Of a DNA stretch of 64,000 nt, positions 44,690-52,287 are shown in pieces. Each line of letters opens with the position of its first letter. Within the stretch, counting starts at the first letter, position 1. Source of the DNA: Candidatus Dormiibacterota bacterium (lineage in GTDB: Bacteria; Chloroflexota; Dormibacteria; Aeolococcales; Aeolococcaceae); assembly GCA_003153505.1 (NCBI GenBank), contig PLZA01000031.1, positions 156,732 to 220,731 on the forward strand, read 5' to 3'. Under the pieces are notes generated by a model. That model made no database searches and was not told the DNA's origin. It saw only the letters and a program-made list of their open reading frames with translations. The position numbers and the translations under genes were made by a program.

Positions 44690-45283
44690 TCAGGATGCAT
44701 GACGGGCATGGATCAGTGCTTCAACGGCTCCTCGCCCACCGAGCACGGGCGAGGGCATTGAGCCGATGACCCGCCAGCCCGCCGCCTCGATCCCGGCCGC
44801 GGCGCGCTGGGTCGCAGTCTCGACCGTCGCGGAGTCTGAGGGGGCGGTGGCCAGGCGCAGCTCGAACATCGGCTTGACGAGGCCGATCAGGTCGGCAGCC
44901 CGGGCCATCTCGATTCGGTCCAGCTGGGCGACCGCGGCGGCCAGCGCGAGGTAGGAGACATCGATGGTCACCAACTCGATCGCGTCGGGCACGAGGGCTG
45001 TGTCGAGGGCGGCGACGTTGGTGGCTTCGAGGTTGACGACGCGCGGATCCTGGCGGAGCGAGCCGAGGAGCTGGCCGAACCCGGCATCAACGGCATACAC
45101 GCGGGCCGCACCCGCCTCCAGCAGGACCCGCGTGAACCCGCCCGCCGCGGCGCCGAGGTCGAGGCAGACGCGGCCTGTCACTCCCACACCGAATCCGGAG
45201 AGTGCGGCGCGCAGCTTGGCCTCGCCGCGGAGCGGCGCGTGGGTCGTGAGCATGTCCGGCGCCTTCTGCCGGGGTCGTCTCAC
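44690..45283 (-). CDS. tlyA: TlyA-type rRNA 2'-O-methyltransferase without S4 domain
   Basis: Contains the FtsJ-fold methyltransferase domain of TlyA: RGEAKLRAALSGFGV, SAM motif VCLDLGAAAGGFTRVLLEAGA, VYAVDAGFGQLLGSLRQDPRV, VTIDVSYLAL and LIGLVKPMFE with the K-D-K residues. TlyA methylates 16S and 23S rRNA and can sensitise ribosomes to capreomycin. The N-terminal S4 RNA-binding domain of typical TlyA is missing; the gene has only about 20 residues before the methyltransferase core and is 197 residues long. It overlaps thrS by 4 bases (GTGA). Specificity is therefore uncertain. Confidence 0.82.
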   Translation of the reverse strand: MRRPRQKAPDMLTTHAPLRGEAKLRAALSGFGVGVTGRVCLDLGAAAGGFTRVLLEAGAARVYAVDAGFGQLLGSLRQDPRVVNLEATNVAALDTALVPDAIELVTIDVSYLALAAAVAQLDRIEMARAADLIGLVKPMFELRLATAPSDSATVETATQRAAAGIEAAGWRVIGSMPSPVLGGRGAVEALIHARHAS

Positions 45284-47100
45284 TCCGGGCGCCGCTCGCG
45301 CACCTCGGCGACCAGGCGATCGATGAGCGCTCCGGTCGAGAGGTCCTCCTGCACGTTGCGGCGGACGTCGCGAACGCGGACCACGCCGTCACCGCGCTCC
45401 ACGTCGCGCTTGCCGATCACCACCACATATGGAATGCGCTTGAGCTCCGCGTCGCGTACCCGTGCCTGCATGCGCTCGCCGTGACGCTCGTCCACCGAAA
45501 CACGCAACCCGCGCTCGCGCATGTCCGCGGCGAGGCCCCGGATCGATGCCATGACCTCCTCACTGTCGTCCTGCACTGGGACGATCGCGCACTGCACGGG
45601 TGCGAGCCAGACCGGGAAATGACCGGCGTAGTGCTCGAGCAGAATCCCGAAGAACCGCTCGATGGAACCGAAGAGCGCCCGGTGGATCATGATCGGCTGC
45701 TGCTCGGCGCCGGTGTCGTCGATGAAGTGCAGACCGAAACGTTGCGGGAACTGGAAGTCGACCTGAATTGTGGACATCTGCCAGGTGCGTCCGATGGCGT
45801 CGCGCGCCTGCACCGAGATCTTGGGTCCGTAGAACGCACCACCGCCCTCGTCAAGCACGAGTTCCAGGTTTCGGCCCTCCGCGGCGAGCCGGAGCGCGCT
45901 GGTTGCAGCGTCCCACTCATCGATCGTGCCAACGGCCTTGTGCTCAGGTCGGGTGGAAAGCTCGAGGTAGAAGTCGGTCAAGCCGAAATCGCGCAGCAGG
46001 CCCAGGGTGAAGTCGAGGAGCGAGATGAGCTCCCCCATCATCTGCTCGCGTGCGCAGAAGATGTGCGCGTCGTCCATGGTGAGGCCGCGGACACGGGTCA
46101 GCCCGTGGATGACGCCCGACTTCTCATAGCGGTACACACTGCCGAACTCGAAGAGGCGCAACGGCAACTCGCGATACGAGCGCATCCGGCTCCGATAGAT
46201 GAGGATGTGCATCGGGCAGTTCATCGGCTTGAGGTAGTACTTGGTCCCTTCGTCGAGCTCCATCGGGGGGAACATGCCCTCCGCGAACCACTCGAGGTGG
46301 CCGGAGACCTTGAAGAGGTCCTCCTTGGTGATGTGCGGGGTGTTGACGAACGAGTAGCCGGCTTCCTCGTGGCGTTGGCGCGAGTAGTCCTCCATGAGCT
46401 TGCGCACCAGCCCACCATTGGGATGGAACACGGGGAGCCCCGAGCCGATCTCGTCGGGGAACGAGAACAGGTCGAGCTCGGCACCGAGACGGCGGTGATC
46501 GCGTTTGCGTGCCTCTTCGAGGCGTTCCATGTACGCGTCGAGCTCGTCCCGCGTGAACCATGCGGTGCCGTACACGCGTTGGAGCTGCTCGTTGCGCGCG
46601 TCACCTCGCCAGTACACGCCGGCGATACGCAGCACACGAACCGCCTTGAGCCATCCGGTATCAGGGACGTGTGGGCCGCGACACAGGTCGACGAAATCCC
46701 CAGTCCGATAGATGCTCACGGTGGTCACGTCATCAGCCAGCCGGTTGATGATGTCGACCTTGAAATCCTGGTGCATGGCCGTGAACATCTCGACCGCCCG
46801 TCCGCGGGGGACGGCCTCTTGCACGAACGGCACGCTCTTCGCGGCCAGCTCGCCCATGCGCGACTCGATGCGCGCCAGGTCATCGTCGACGAAATGCAGG
46901 CCGCCAGGGAGGCGGAAGTTGTAGAAGAAGCCGTCTTCGATCGCCGGCCCCACGTCGTATTGCGCGCCCGGGAAGAGGTCGACGACCGCGGCCGCCATCA
47001 GGTGAGCGGCGCTGTGCCGCAGGATCTCGAGCGTCGGCTCTGGCGGTGCGGGGAGCTGCGCGCCCGCTTCGGCGGCGTCGTCGACGATCTCGTCTGGCAT
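45280..47100 (-). CDS. thrS: Threonyl-tRNA synthetase (lacking TGS domain)
   Basis: Charges tRNA-Thr. The N2 editing domain is present with HSAAHLMAAAVVDLFPGA and VDLCRGPHVPDTG. The class II core has KPMNCPMHILIYRS (zinc-binding Cys), RVRGLTMDDAHIFC and MIHRALFGSIERFFGILLEHYAG. The anticodon domain has CAIVPVQDDSEEV. At 606 residues it lacks the roughly 60-residue N-terminal TGS domain of E. coli ThrRS. No T-box was recognised in the 59 bases before it, where the zinc-ribbon gene ends. Confidence 0.95.
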   Translation of the reverse strand: MPDEIVDDAAEAGAQLPAPPEPTLEILRHSAAHLMAAAVVDLFPGAQYDVGPAIEDGFFYNFRLPGGLHFVDDDLARIESRMGELAAKSVPFVQEAVPRGRAVEMFTAMHQDFKVDIINRLADDVTTVSIYRTGDFVDLCRGPHVPDTGWLKAVRVLRIAGVYWRGDARNEQLQRVYGTAWFTRDELDAYMERLEEARKRDHRRLGAELDLFSFPDEIGSGLPVFHPNGGLVRKLMEDYSRQRHEEAGYSFVNTPHITKEDLFKVSGHLEWFAEGMFPPMELDEGTKYYLKPMNCPMHILIYRSRMRSYRELPLRLFEFGSVYRYEKSGVIHGLTRVRGLTMDDAHIFCAREQMMGELISLLDFTLGLLRDFGLTDFYLELSTRPEHKAVGTIDEWDAATSALRLAAEGRNLELVLDEGGGAFYGPKISVQARDAIGRTWQMSTIQVDFQFPQRFGLHFIDDTGAEQQPIMIHRALFGSIERFFGILLEHYAGHFPVWLAPVQCAIVPVQDDSEEVMASIRGLAADMRERGLRVSVDERHGERMQARVRDAELKRIPYVVVIGKRDVERGDGVVRVRDVRRNVQEDLSTGALIDRLVAEVRERRPE

Positions 47101-47159
47101 GGGACGCCGATTCTACGCAGTCCGCCCTTCGGCGCTCTTCGACCGCCGTTGTGCGAGCG

Positions 47160-47459
47160 TCAGCCGGTGAGGCGAGACATACCGGCAGGCACGTCTTCTC
47201 GCGCCAGGCACAACTCGTTCAGTTGCGCTTCGGGGTCGAAGCCCGTGGGTTGGAAGTCGAAGCGCAGCTGACGCAGCATGGGGATCGGGCGCGCCGACGC
47301 ACGGCGTGCTTGGTTGCGCAGTCGCTCGTGGCGCGCGGGATCGATCGAGCAGCACTTGATGCTGCAGTACTTCGCCGTGGGCTTGTGCACCGGTTCGCCA
47401 CATCCCACCCGTGCGCAGATCCGGCGCGGCATGGTGCTTCGCTGTGAATGCCTCGACAT
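47160..47459 (-). CDS. Small zinc-ribbon protein of unknown function
   Basis: A 99-residue protein from ATG 47459, preceded by GGAGG at 5 bases. A cysteine cluster RRICARVGCGEPVHKPTAKYC continues SIKCCSIDPARHERLRNQ, suggesting one zinc-binding knuckle (CxxxxC...CxxxC) at residues about 14-37 followed by a basic helix. The rest has no recognised domain. It lies 59 bases upstream of thrS on the same strand with a promoter of its own. I do not recognise a function; nucleic-acid binding is a guess from the basic zinc module. Confidence 0.6.
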   Translation of the reverse strand: MSRHSQRSTMPRRICARVGCGEPVHKPTAKYCSIKCCSIDPARHERLRNQARRASARPIPMLRQLRFDFQPTGFDPEAQLNELCLAREDVPAGMSRLTG

Positions 47460-47483
47460 GCCCGCCTCCGATGTCACCGTGGG

Positions 47484-47514
47484 AGTGTACGCCGCGGCCA
47501 TGACCCCCTGTCAA
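47484..47514 (-). promoter_or_regulatory. Promoter of the zinc-ribbon/thrS unit
   Basis: The minus strand shows a perfect -35 TTGACA (47509-47514), a long 19-base spacer and TACACT (47484-47489), about 25 bases before the zinc-ribbon ATG. A second TTGACA lies 30 bases further upstream (47539-47544) within the repeated unit TGTCAACCAC (plus-strand reading). Confidence 0.45.
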
Positions 47515-47571
47515 CCACTACTGCGCGCGCTCAATGCATGTCAACCACGACGCGTTTGACACGCGCTAGCC

Positions 47572-47589
47572 TGTGCACAATGTGGACAA
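47572..47589 (+). promoter_or_regulatory. Tandem DnaA-box-like 9-mers
   Basis: TGTGCACAA is followed directly by TGTGGACAA. The second is the exact complement of TTGTCCACA, the DnaA box preferred in high-GC Gram-positive bacteria; the first differs by one base. They lie in the 331-base gene-free stretch 47460-47791. Apart from these, the stretch holds the promoter at 47484-47514, a repeated TGTCAACCAC and the hairpin at 47658-47700. Confidence 0.35.
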
Positions 47590-47657
47590 CCGCGCACCTC
47601 GTTGGTGCAGTAAGGCACATGCCTGTGCGCAACTTTTCGCGGTGCGGTTTGTGCGTG

Positions 47658-47700
47658 TGGCGCACCCGGCTCGGTTGAGATCACGAGCCGGGTGACGCCA
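47658..47700 (-). terminator. Large hairpin downstream of the carbonic anhydrase gene
   Basis: TGGCG plus CACCCGGCTCG pair with CGAGCCGGGTG, a bulged A, and CGCCA around a 10-base loop, a 16-bp stem. There is no T-run on either strand. It sits about 90 bases after the carbonic anhydrase stop and before the thrS promoter, so it probably separates the two units as a U-less terminator. A protein-binding site is an alternative. Confidence 0.5.
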
Positions 47701-47791
47701 CTCCGAAACCGCTCATGTGACAGCCGTGTCACCAGCACTGCGGCGATCTCAATCGCGGTTGGGCGCCGTCGGTGCTACCACCGAGTAAGGG

Positions 47792-48340
47792 CTAGCGAGC
47801 GGCTCCCTGCGTGGCGCCGGCCGTTGATCCGGTCAGCTCCCGATCGGCGGCCTCGACCTCGTTGAGGCGGCCGGTGGACACGTCGTACACGAATCCGCGG
47901 ACGCTGTTGCGATGCGGGATGAATGGGCTCGCCTTGATGCGGGCGATGGATTGACGCACATCGTCGGCAGCGTCAGGGAACGCCTCCAGCGAGAACTGCG
48001 GGCGGATCCCGGTGTCCTCCTTGATCTGCGCCTTCACCGCGTCATCCGAGAAGGTGACCATGCCGCAGTCACTGTGATGGATGAGGATGATCTCCCTTGT
48101 CCCGAGCAAGCGCTGCGAGATCACCAGGGAACGGATCGCATCGTCGGTGACCACGCCACCGGCGTTGCGGATGATGTGGGCGTCGCCGATCTCGAGACCG
48201 AGAATCGCGCTGACGTGCAGACGCGCATCCATGCATGCGATCACCGCCACGCCACGGGCAGGCGGAAGCGGCGTGGCGCCCTTGTCGAAACTTGCTGCGT
48301 AGCGCTCGTTGTTCTCGAGCAGCTCATCGGTGACAGACAT
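47792..48340 (-). CDS. can: Beta-class carbonic anhydrase
   Basis: Interconverts CO2 and bicarbonate. Zinc ligands and active-site residues are visible in VIACMDARLHV (Cys, Asp-Arg dyad), GDAHIIRNAGGVVTDDAIRSL and LIHHSDCGMVTF (His, Cys). The sequence closely resembles my recollection of mycobacterial Rv1284-type enzymes throughout (TGIRPQFSLEAFPDAADDVRQS, RGFVYDVSTGRLNEV). ATG 48340 gives 182 residues; the track start adds a non-conserved extension. A short cysteine-containing leader ORF and a hairpin precede it. Confidence 0.93.
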   Translation of the reverse strand: MSVTDELLENNERYAASFDKGATPLPPARGVAVIACMDARLHVSAILGLEIGDAHIIRNAGGVVTDDAIRSLVISQRLLGTREIILIHHSDCGMVTFSDDAVKAQIKEDTGIRPQFSLEAFPDAADDVRQSIARIKASPFIPHRNSVRGFVYDVSTGRLNEVEAADRELTGSTAGATQGAAR

Positions 48341-48388
48341 GACACATACCTCGTGAAGAAAGACTGATGTCGGTTGGTGCTCTACACG

Positions 48389-48420
48389 GCGTCGCCGCAC
48401 CCGGTTGAGCGGGGCGACGC
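48389..48420 (-). promoter_or_regulatory. Hairpin between the leader peptide and carbonic anhydrase
   Basis: GCGTCGCC and GGCGACGC form a perfect 8-bp stem with an inner CCG/CGG pairing, 10 bases after the leader-peptide stop and about 50 bases before the carbonic anhydrase ATG. No T-run follows. Its place suits an attenuation element controlled by ribosome stalling in the leader. Confidence 0.45.
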
Positions 48421-48430
48421 AAAGTCGTTG

Positions 48431-48511
48431 CTAGCGACGACAGATGGCGGAGCCGCAACAGCCGTGGTCGAGCCAGCGGCGGCGCGTCAGTCCGAGAGCC
48501 TTGGTGCCCAT
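48431..48511 (-). CDS. Cysteine-containing leader peptide
   Basis: A 26-residue ORF, MGTKALGLTRRRWLDHGCCG then SAICRR. It fits a recurrent actinobacterial leader-peptide pattern (LTRRxxxD, then Cys, then CRR at the end) found before sulfur-metabolism genes. It contains two adjacent Cys codons plus a third. The ATG is only 8 bases from a -10 element, so the transcript would be nearly leaderless. A hairpin and the carbonic anhydrase gene follow. Cysteine-responsive attenuation is inferred, not shown. Confidence 0.6.
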   Translation of the reverse strand: MGTKALGLTRRRWLDHGCCGSAICRR

Positions 48512-48519
48512 CGCAGGCG

Positions 48520-48549
48520 ATGGTACCGAATCCCGACTGGAACGGTCAA
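48520..48549 (-). promoter_or_regulatory. Promoter of the leader peptide/carbonic anhydrase unit
   Basis: The minus strand reads TTGACC (48544-48549), 18 bases, TACCAT (48520-48525), and the leader ATG begins 8 bases later. Start-site geometry predicts a leaderless or nearly leaderless mRNA. The rest of the 306-base gap 48341-48647 contains the leader ORF, its hairpin and the start region of the divergent GT87-like gene. Confidence 0.55.
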
Positions 48550-48647
48550 GTTTACTCAGGACCCGAGGCCGGTACGCACCGGTGACGGAGCGGTCGCTTG
48601 GCGGTTGCGTCACGCTCGCCGGCGCGATCTGTCCGTACCGTGACGCT

Positions 48648-49850
48648 GTGAATTGGCGCGGCGGAAGGGTTTTCCGCTTCGTCAGCGTCGCGCTCTACGC
48701 CGCGATTGCGCTCGGGTTCATTGCTCGGAGCGCCGATGGGGCGCTGACGATGCCGTCGAACAGCGACTGGGTCGCCTTCGCCGTCGGGGCGCATCTCCTC
48801 AGGTCAGGTGGTTGCCTGTACTGCGTCGGGTCGCAGATCGCCGCGACGCACGCGATGGGACTTGCGCCTGGGGATGGCATCAATCCATTCGTCAGCCTCC
48901 CCCCGGTCGGGTTCGTGTTCCAGCCACTCGGATTGCTCGCGCCCGAGCAAGGAATCGCGGCCACGCTGGCCGTGTGCGCGGCGCTCTTCGCCGCCGCAGT
49001 CGCGCTGACGTGGCGACTTCTCCCGTCCGATTGGAACGCGCTGCATCGCGTCGGAGGCGCGCTCGTCTCCGCCGGATCCGTGGTGGGGCTGGTCGCCTTC
49101 CTCCAATGGCAGTGGGTCATGCTGCTGGCGTTGCTGATGGTGCTCATCTTGCTGCGCACCCAGCGCCTCCTCGCAGCAGGCGTCGCACTGTCCTTGCTGC
49201 TCGTTGAACCGCAGGTGGTGTGGCTCGCCGTGCCGATGCTGCTTGCCGCGCGACAGTGGCGTGTCCTCGGTGGGTTCGCGCTCGGCGCTGCCGGGTGGCT
49301 TGTCGCGAGCCTCGCCCTCGTGGGGCCGGCTCAACTTGCACGCTGGCCCGGGTTCCTGCTCCAAACCCATGTGGGCGACGCATTCCGCAGCGTCGGCATC
49401 CCTGCGTTCGTCGCATCGGTTGGGGGCGGTGGTGCTGCGGCATTCGTGACGAGCGTGGTACTCGGCGCGTCGGCCTGCATGCTCGCGTATGCGCTGCGCC
49501 GGACATTGCTCGAGCATCCTGCACACGCCCTGGCACTCGGCATCGTGCTCTCTGTGGTTGCGGCGCCGCACATCTACGCGCAGGACCTCACCGTACTCGT
49601 GGTGCCCTGCGTCGTCGTGGCGAGGCGGCGAGGTGATGTCGCGTTGCTGATCATGCTTGCCCTGGGCGCGATCAGCGCGATCGGGTTCCTCGTGGCACCG
49701 GAGATCCTGCGCCTGCTCCCCGAAGCGGCCTTGCTCATGGGCGCAGTGGTTCTGGAGGATCTGCGCGCGCCCTTCGACAGTCGCGGCCGTGAGCCCGCGG
49801 CGTTGCCGGTGGCTCTCCGCGCTTCGTCACTGCGCCTCCCGCCGGGCTAG
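48648..49850 (+). CDS. GT87-like polytopic membrane protein (DUF2029)
   Basis: A multispanning protein with about 9-10 hydrophobic segments. The N-terminal region MNWRGGRVFRFVSVALYAAI is followed by a conserved-type loop SNSDWVAFAVGAHLLRSGG with the Asp expected of polyprenyl-phosphate-mannose-dependent glycosyltransferases of family GT87. VEPQVVWLAVPMLLAARQW and APHIYAQDLTVLVVPCVV also resemble that family. I start at GTG 48648, which stands 6 bases after a -10-like TACCGT, suggesting a leaderless mRNA; the track ORF starts earlier at 48444. It is 400 residues. The glycosyl acceptor is unknown. Confidence 0.7.
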   Translation: MNWRGGRVFRFVSVALYAAIALGFIARSADGALTMPSNSDWVAFAVGAHLLRSGGCLYCVGSQIAATHAMGLAPGDGINPFVSLPPVGFVFQPLGLLAPEQGIAATLAVCAALFAAAVALTWRLLPSDWNALHRVGGALVSAGSVVGLVAFLQWQWVMLLALLMVLILLRTQRLLAAGVALSLLLVEPQVVWLAVPMLLAARQWRVLGGFALGAAGWLVASLALVGPAQLARWPGFLLQTHVGDAFRSVGIPAFVASVGGGGAAAFVTSVVLGASACMLAYALRRTLLEHPAHALALGIVLSVVAAPHIYAQDLTVLVVPCVVVARRRGDVALLIMLALGAISAIGFLVAPEILRLLPEAALLMGAVVLEDLRAPFDSRGREPAALPVALRASSLRLPPG

Positions 49851-49904
49851 ATCGAACCGGCGTCGCGTCGACGCCCCGAGGCAGCCAGGCCCCAGAGTGG
49901 CACG

Positions 49905-51227
49905 GTGCCCGAGGAGATACCGCCGCACACGCGCGCCACACCCGACCCGCCCATCGAGTCGCCGCAGGCGAGCAGCGCCGGGGCGCAGGGCTCTGAATTG
50001 CGACGGCATCTGAGGTCGCTCGCCGTCGACGTCGCGCCCCTTCGGGAGTCACGCGAATTCCGGCTGCTGTTCATCGGCCAGGGCGTGTCATTCGCCGGGA
50101 GCATGATCACGTACGTCGCCATCCCCTTCCAGGCATATCAACTCACGCGCTCGTCGCTGGTGGTTGGCTTGGTCAGTCTCGCCGAGCTGGTGCCGATACT
50201 GCTCATGTCCTTCGTCGGCGGCGCGCTGGCCGACGCGGTCGATCGGCGCCGCATGGTGCGGATCACCCAGATCAGCGCGTGCGGCATCGTCGCCATCCTT
50301 ATCGTCAATGCGGCATCGCCACACCCCCAGCTCTGGGTCCTGTTTCTGGTCGTCGTCGCCGCAGCCGGCGTCGACGCCCTGGAACGCCCGTCGCTGGATG
50401 CACTGGTGCCCCGAATCGTGCCGCGTGAGCAGCTGACGGCCGCGGCTGCGCTCGAATCCCTCCGCGGCAACCTCGGTCAGGTGGTCGGGCCGCCGATCGC
50501 AGGCATCCTGATCGCGACCGTGGGACTCCCCGTGACCTATGGGGTCGATGTGGCCACGTTTCTCGTGGCGACGGTGGTGCTGACGCTCATGCGCGCCGTC
50601 CCGCCCGCTCCAGACGCGGAGGGAGTGAACCTTCGTGCGGCACTGGCCGGTTTGCGATATGCGGCAGGGCGTCAGGATCTGCTCGGCTCGTACCTGGTTG
50701 ACATCAATGCGATGTTCTTCGGGATGCCGATCGCACTGTTCCCGCAGATCGCATCGGGACTCGGCGGACCCGCGGTGCTCGGACTGCTGTACACAGCGCC
50801 GTCGGTCGGCTCGCTCATCGCGACGGTGACCAGCGGTTGGACACACGCGGTGCGACATCACGGACGCGCCATCGCTTTCGCCGCGGCAAGCTGGGGTGTC
50901 GCGATCGTCGCATTCGGCTTTGCGCCATCACTCTGGGTGGCGCTGCTGGCGCTTGCCGTGGCGGGCGCGGCGGACATGATCAGCGGGCTCTTCCGGATGA
51001 CCCTCTGGAATCAGACGATCCCCGACGCGATGCGCGGCCGTCTCGCCGGAATCGAGATGATCAGCTACTCATCGGGACCGGCGATGGGCAATCTCGAGGC
51101 CGGAATTGTGGGATCGCTCGCCGGCGTACGCGCGTCGGTCGTCAGTGGTGGCGTGCTCTGCGTGGTCGGCACAGTTGTGCTGAGCGCTGTGCTCCCTCGT
51201 TTCTGGAGTTATCGCGCTACGCCGTGA
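49905..51227 (+). CDS. MFS exporter (EntS/MFS_3 type)
   Basis: A 440-residue, 12-helix transporter of the major facilitator superfamily. After a roughly 45-residue hydrophilic N-terminus come FRLLFIGQGVSFAGSMITYVAIPFQ and the A-motif equivalent GGALADAVDRRRMVRITQ, typical of siderophore/drug exporters such as EntS. LVPRIVPREQLTAAAALES is another family block. The GTG start gives a long leader segment and may be over-extended. The 3' end overlaps the convergent exchanger gene by 11 bases. Confidence 0.85.
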   Translation: MPEEIPPHTRATPDPPIESPQASSAGAQGSELRRHLRSLAVDVAPLRESREFRLLFIGQGVSFAGSMITYVAIPFQAYQLTRSSLVVGLVSLAELVPILLMSFVGGALADAVDRRRMVRITQISACGIVAILIVNAASPHPQLWVLFLVVVAAAGVDALERPSLDALVPRIVPREQLTAAAALESLRGNLGQVVGPPIAGILIATVGLPVTYGVDVATFLVATVVLTLMRAVPPAPDAEGVNLRAALAGLRYAAGRQDLLGSYLVDINAMFFGMPIALFPQIASGLGGPAVLGLLYTAPSVGSLIATVTSGWTHAVRHHGRAIAFAAASWGVAIVAFGFAPSLWVALLALAVAGAADMISGLFRMTLWNQTIPDAMRGRLAGIEMISYSSGPAMGNLEAGIVGSLAGVRASVVSGGVLCVVGTVVLSAVLPRFWSYRATP

Positions 51228-52242
51228 GCACCGCGTACGCCACAAAGCCGGCGTAGGCGACGAGGAGGATCGCGGCGCCGCGACGGGTGAGGCGCCCGGC
51301 GAGCAGGATGAGGGCGAGACAGCTCATGCCCACCAGCCACACGAGGTAGGTCGGGGGAACGGCGCCGCGGAGCGCGGGGTACAGGACGATCGGCACCGCG
51401 ATCCCGGCGATCAGGTTCAGGGTGTTGCTGTTGAAGGTCGCACTGACCACCGCGGCGCCGTGGCCGTCGAGTCCAAGTCGAATCGCCGCATATGCATTGG
51501 GAAGACTCGTCGCTGCGGCAAGTGCGAGCACGCCGACCAGCACGCTGGCGACGTCCCACCGCTCTCCCAACGTGACCGCGCCCTGGACCATGAGAATCGA
51601 CCCGGCCACGATCACCAGCAGCGCCGGGAGCATGAGCCCGACCGGCCACCAGTGCCGCGACTCCGCAGCCGGGTTGTAGGCCTCGAGCTCGGCTTCGAGC
51701 TCCAGCCCCTCGACACCCGACTCGCGCGAGGCGTTGACCAGCAGCACGCGAAGTCGAGCAGGCAATGGGAGACGCGCGATGGTCGATGTTCGCAGGACGA
51801 GGAAGACGACATACGGAGCGAAGACGACCACCATGAGCGCCAGCCCGAGCGGAATCGGGAGCGCCCCGAGGACGACCAGCCCGATTGCCAGCGTCACCAT
51901 GATCGCCACGCCACCGTCGACCACGAGTGCGGCGTGTGGGATCCGCACCGTCCCCGCGGCGAGAGCCGCACCACCCAGCAGCACAGCGATGTTGAAGATG
52001 TTGGAGCCGAACACGACGCCCGCCGCGGTGGCGGCGGAGCCGCTGGCCACCGCTGACACCGAGGATGCGATCTCGGGCGAATCGGCGCACAACGCGACGA
52101 TCAACCCGACGAGGCCCCCGAGCAGACCGAGATTGCGGGCGAGCCGGCCTACTCCTCGCACCAGGACTTCACTCGCCGCTAACGTGGCGACGAGTGCGAT
52201 GAGCGAAACACCGATGACCGCACCCGTGGGCAATCCGTTCAT
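51217..52242 (-). CDS. Sodium/calcium exchanger family membrane protein
   Basis: A CaCA-superfamily (YrbG-like) protein of 341 residues from ATG 52242, with about 10-11 helices in two halves. The first alpha repeat reads ADSPEIASSVSAVASG followed by VVFGSNIFNIAVL. The second reads ATSLPNAYAAIRLGLDGHG followed by FNSNTLNLIAG. In characterised exchangers both repeats carry a Glu that binds calcium; here the second has Asn (LPNA), so ion specificity may differ. The track ORF extends upstream across the divergent amidohydrolase gene and is not credible there. Confidence 0.85.
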   Translation of the reverse strand: MNGLPTGAVIGVSLIALVATLAASEVLVRGVGRLARNLGLLGGLVGLIVALCADSPEIASSVSAVASGSAATAAGVVFGSNIFNIAVLLGGAALAAGTVRIPHAALVVDGGVAIMVTLAIGLVVLGALPIPLGLALMVVVFAPYVVFLVLRTSTIARLPLPARLRVLLVNASRESGVEGLELEAELEAYNPAAESRHWWPVGLMLPALLVIVAGSILMVQGAVTLGERWDVASVLVGVLALAAATSLPNAYAAIRLGLDGHGAAVVSATFNSNTLNLIAGIAVPIVLYPALRGAVPPTYLVWLVGMSCLALILLAGRLTRRGAAILLVAYAGFVAYAVLTA

Positions 52243-52287
52243 CGCGCACAGTGGAGCACGCGTACGGCCGCGCGTGACGACCTTGCG

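Noticed and set aside
47101-47500. T-box riboswitch before thrS
   Set aside because: No antiterminator T-box sequence (GGTGGNACCGCG-like) appears on the minus strand, and the space is occupied by the zinc-ribbon gene.
49857-49874. LexA box before the MFS exporter (CGAACCGGCGTCGC)
   Set aside because: Matches only about 10 of 14 positions, with a degraded right half and no nearby promoter.
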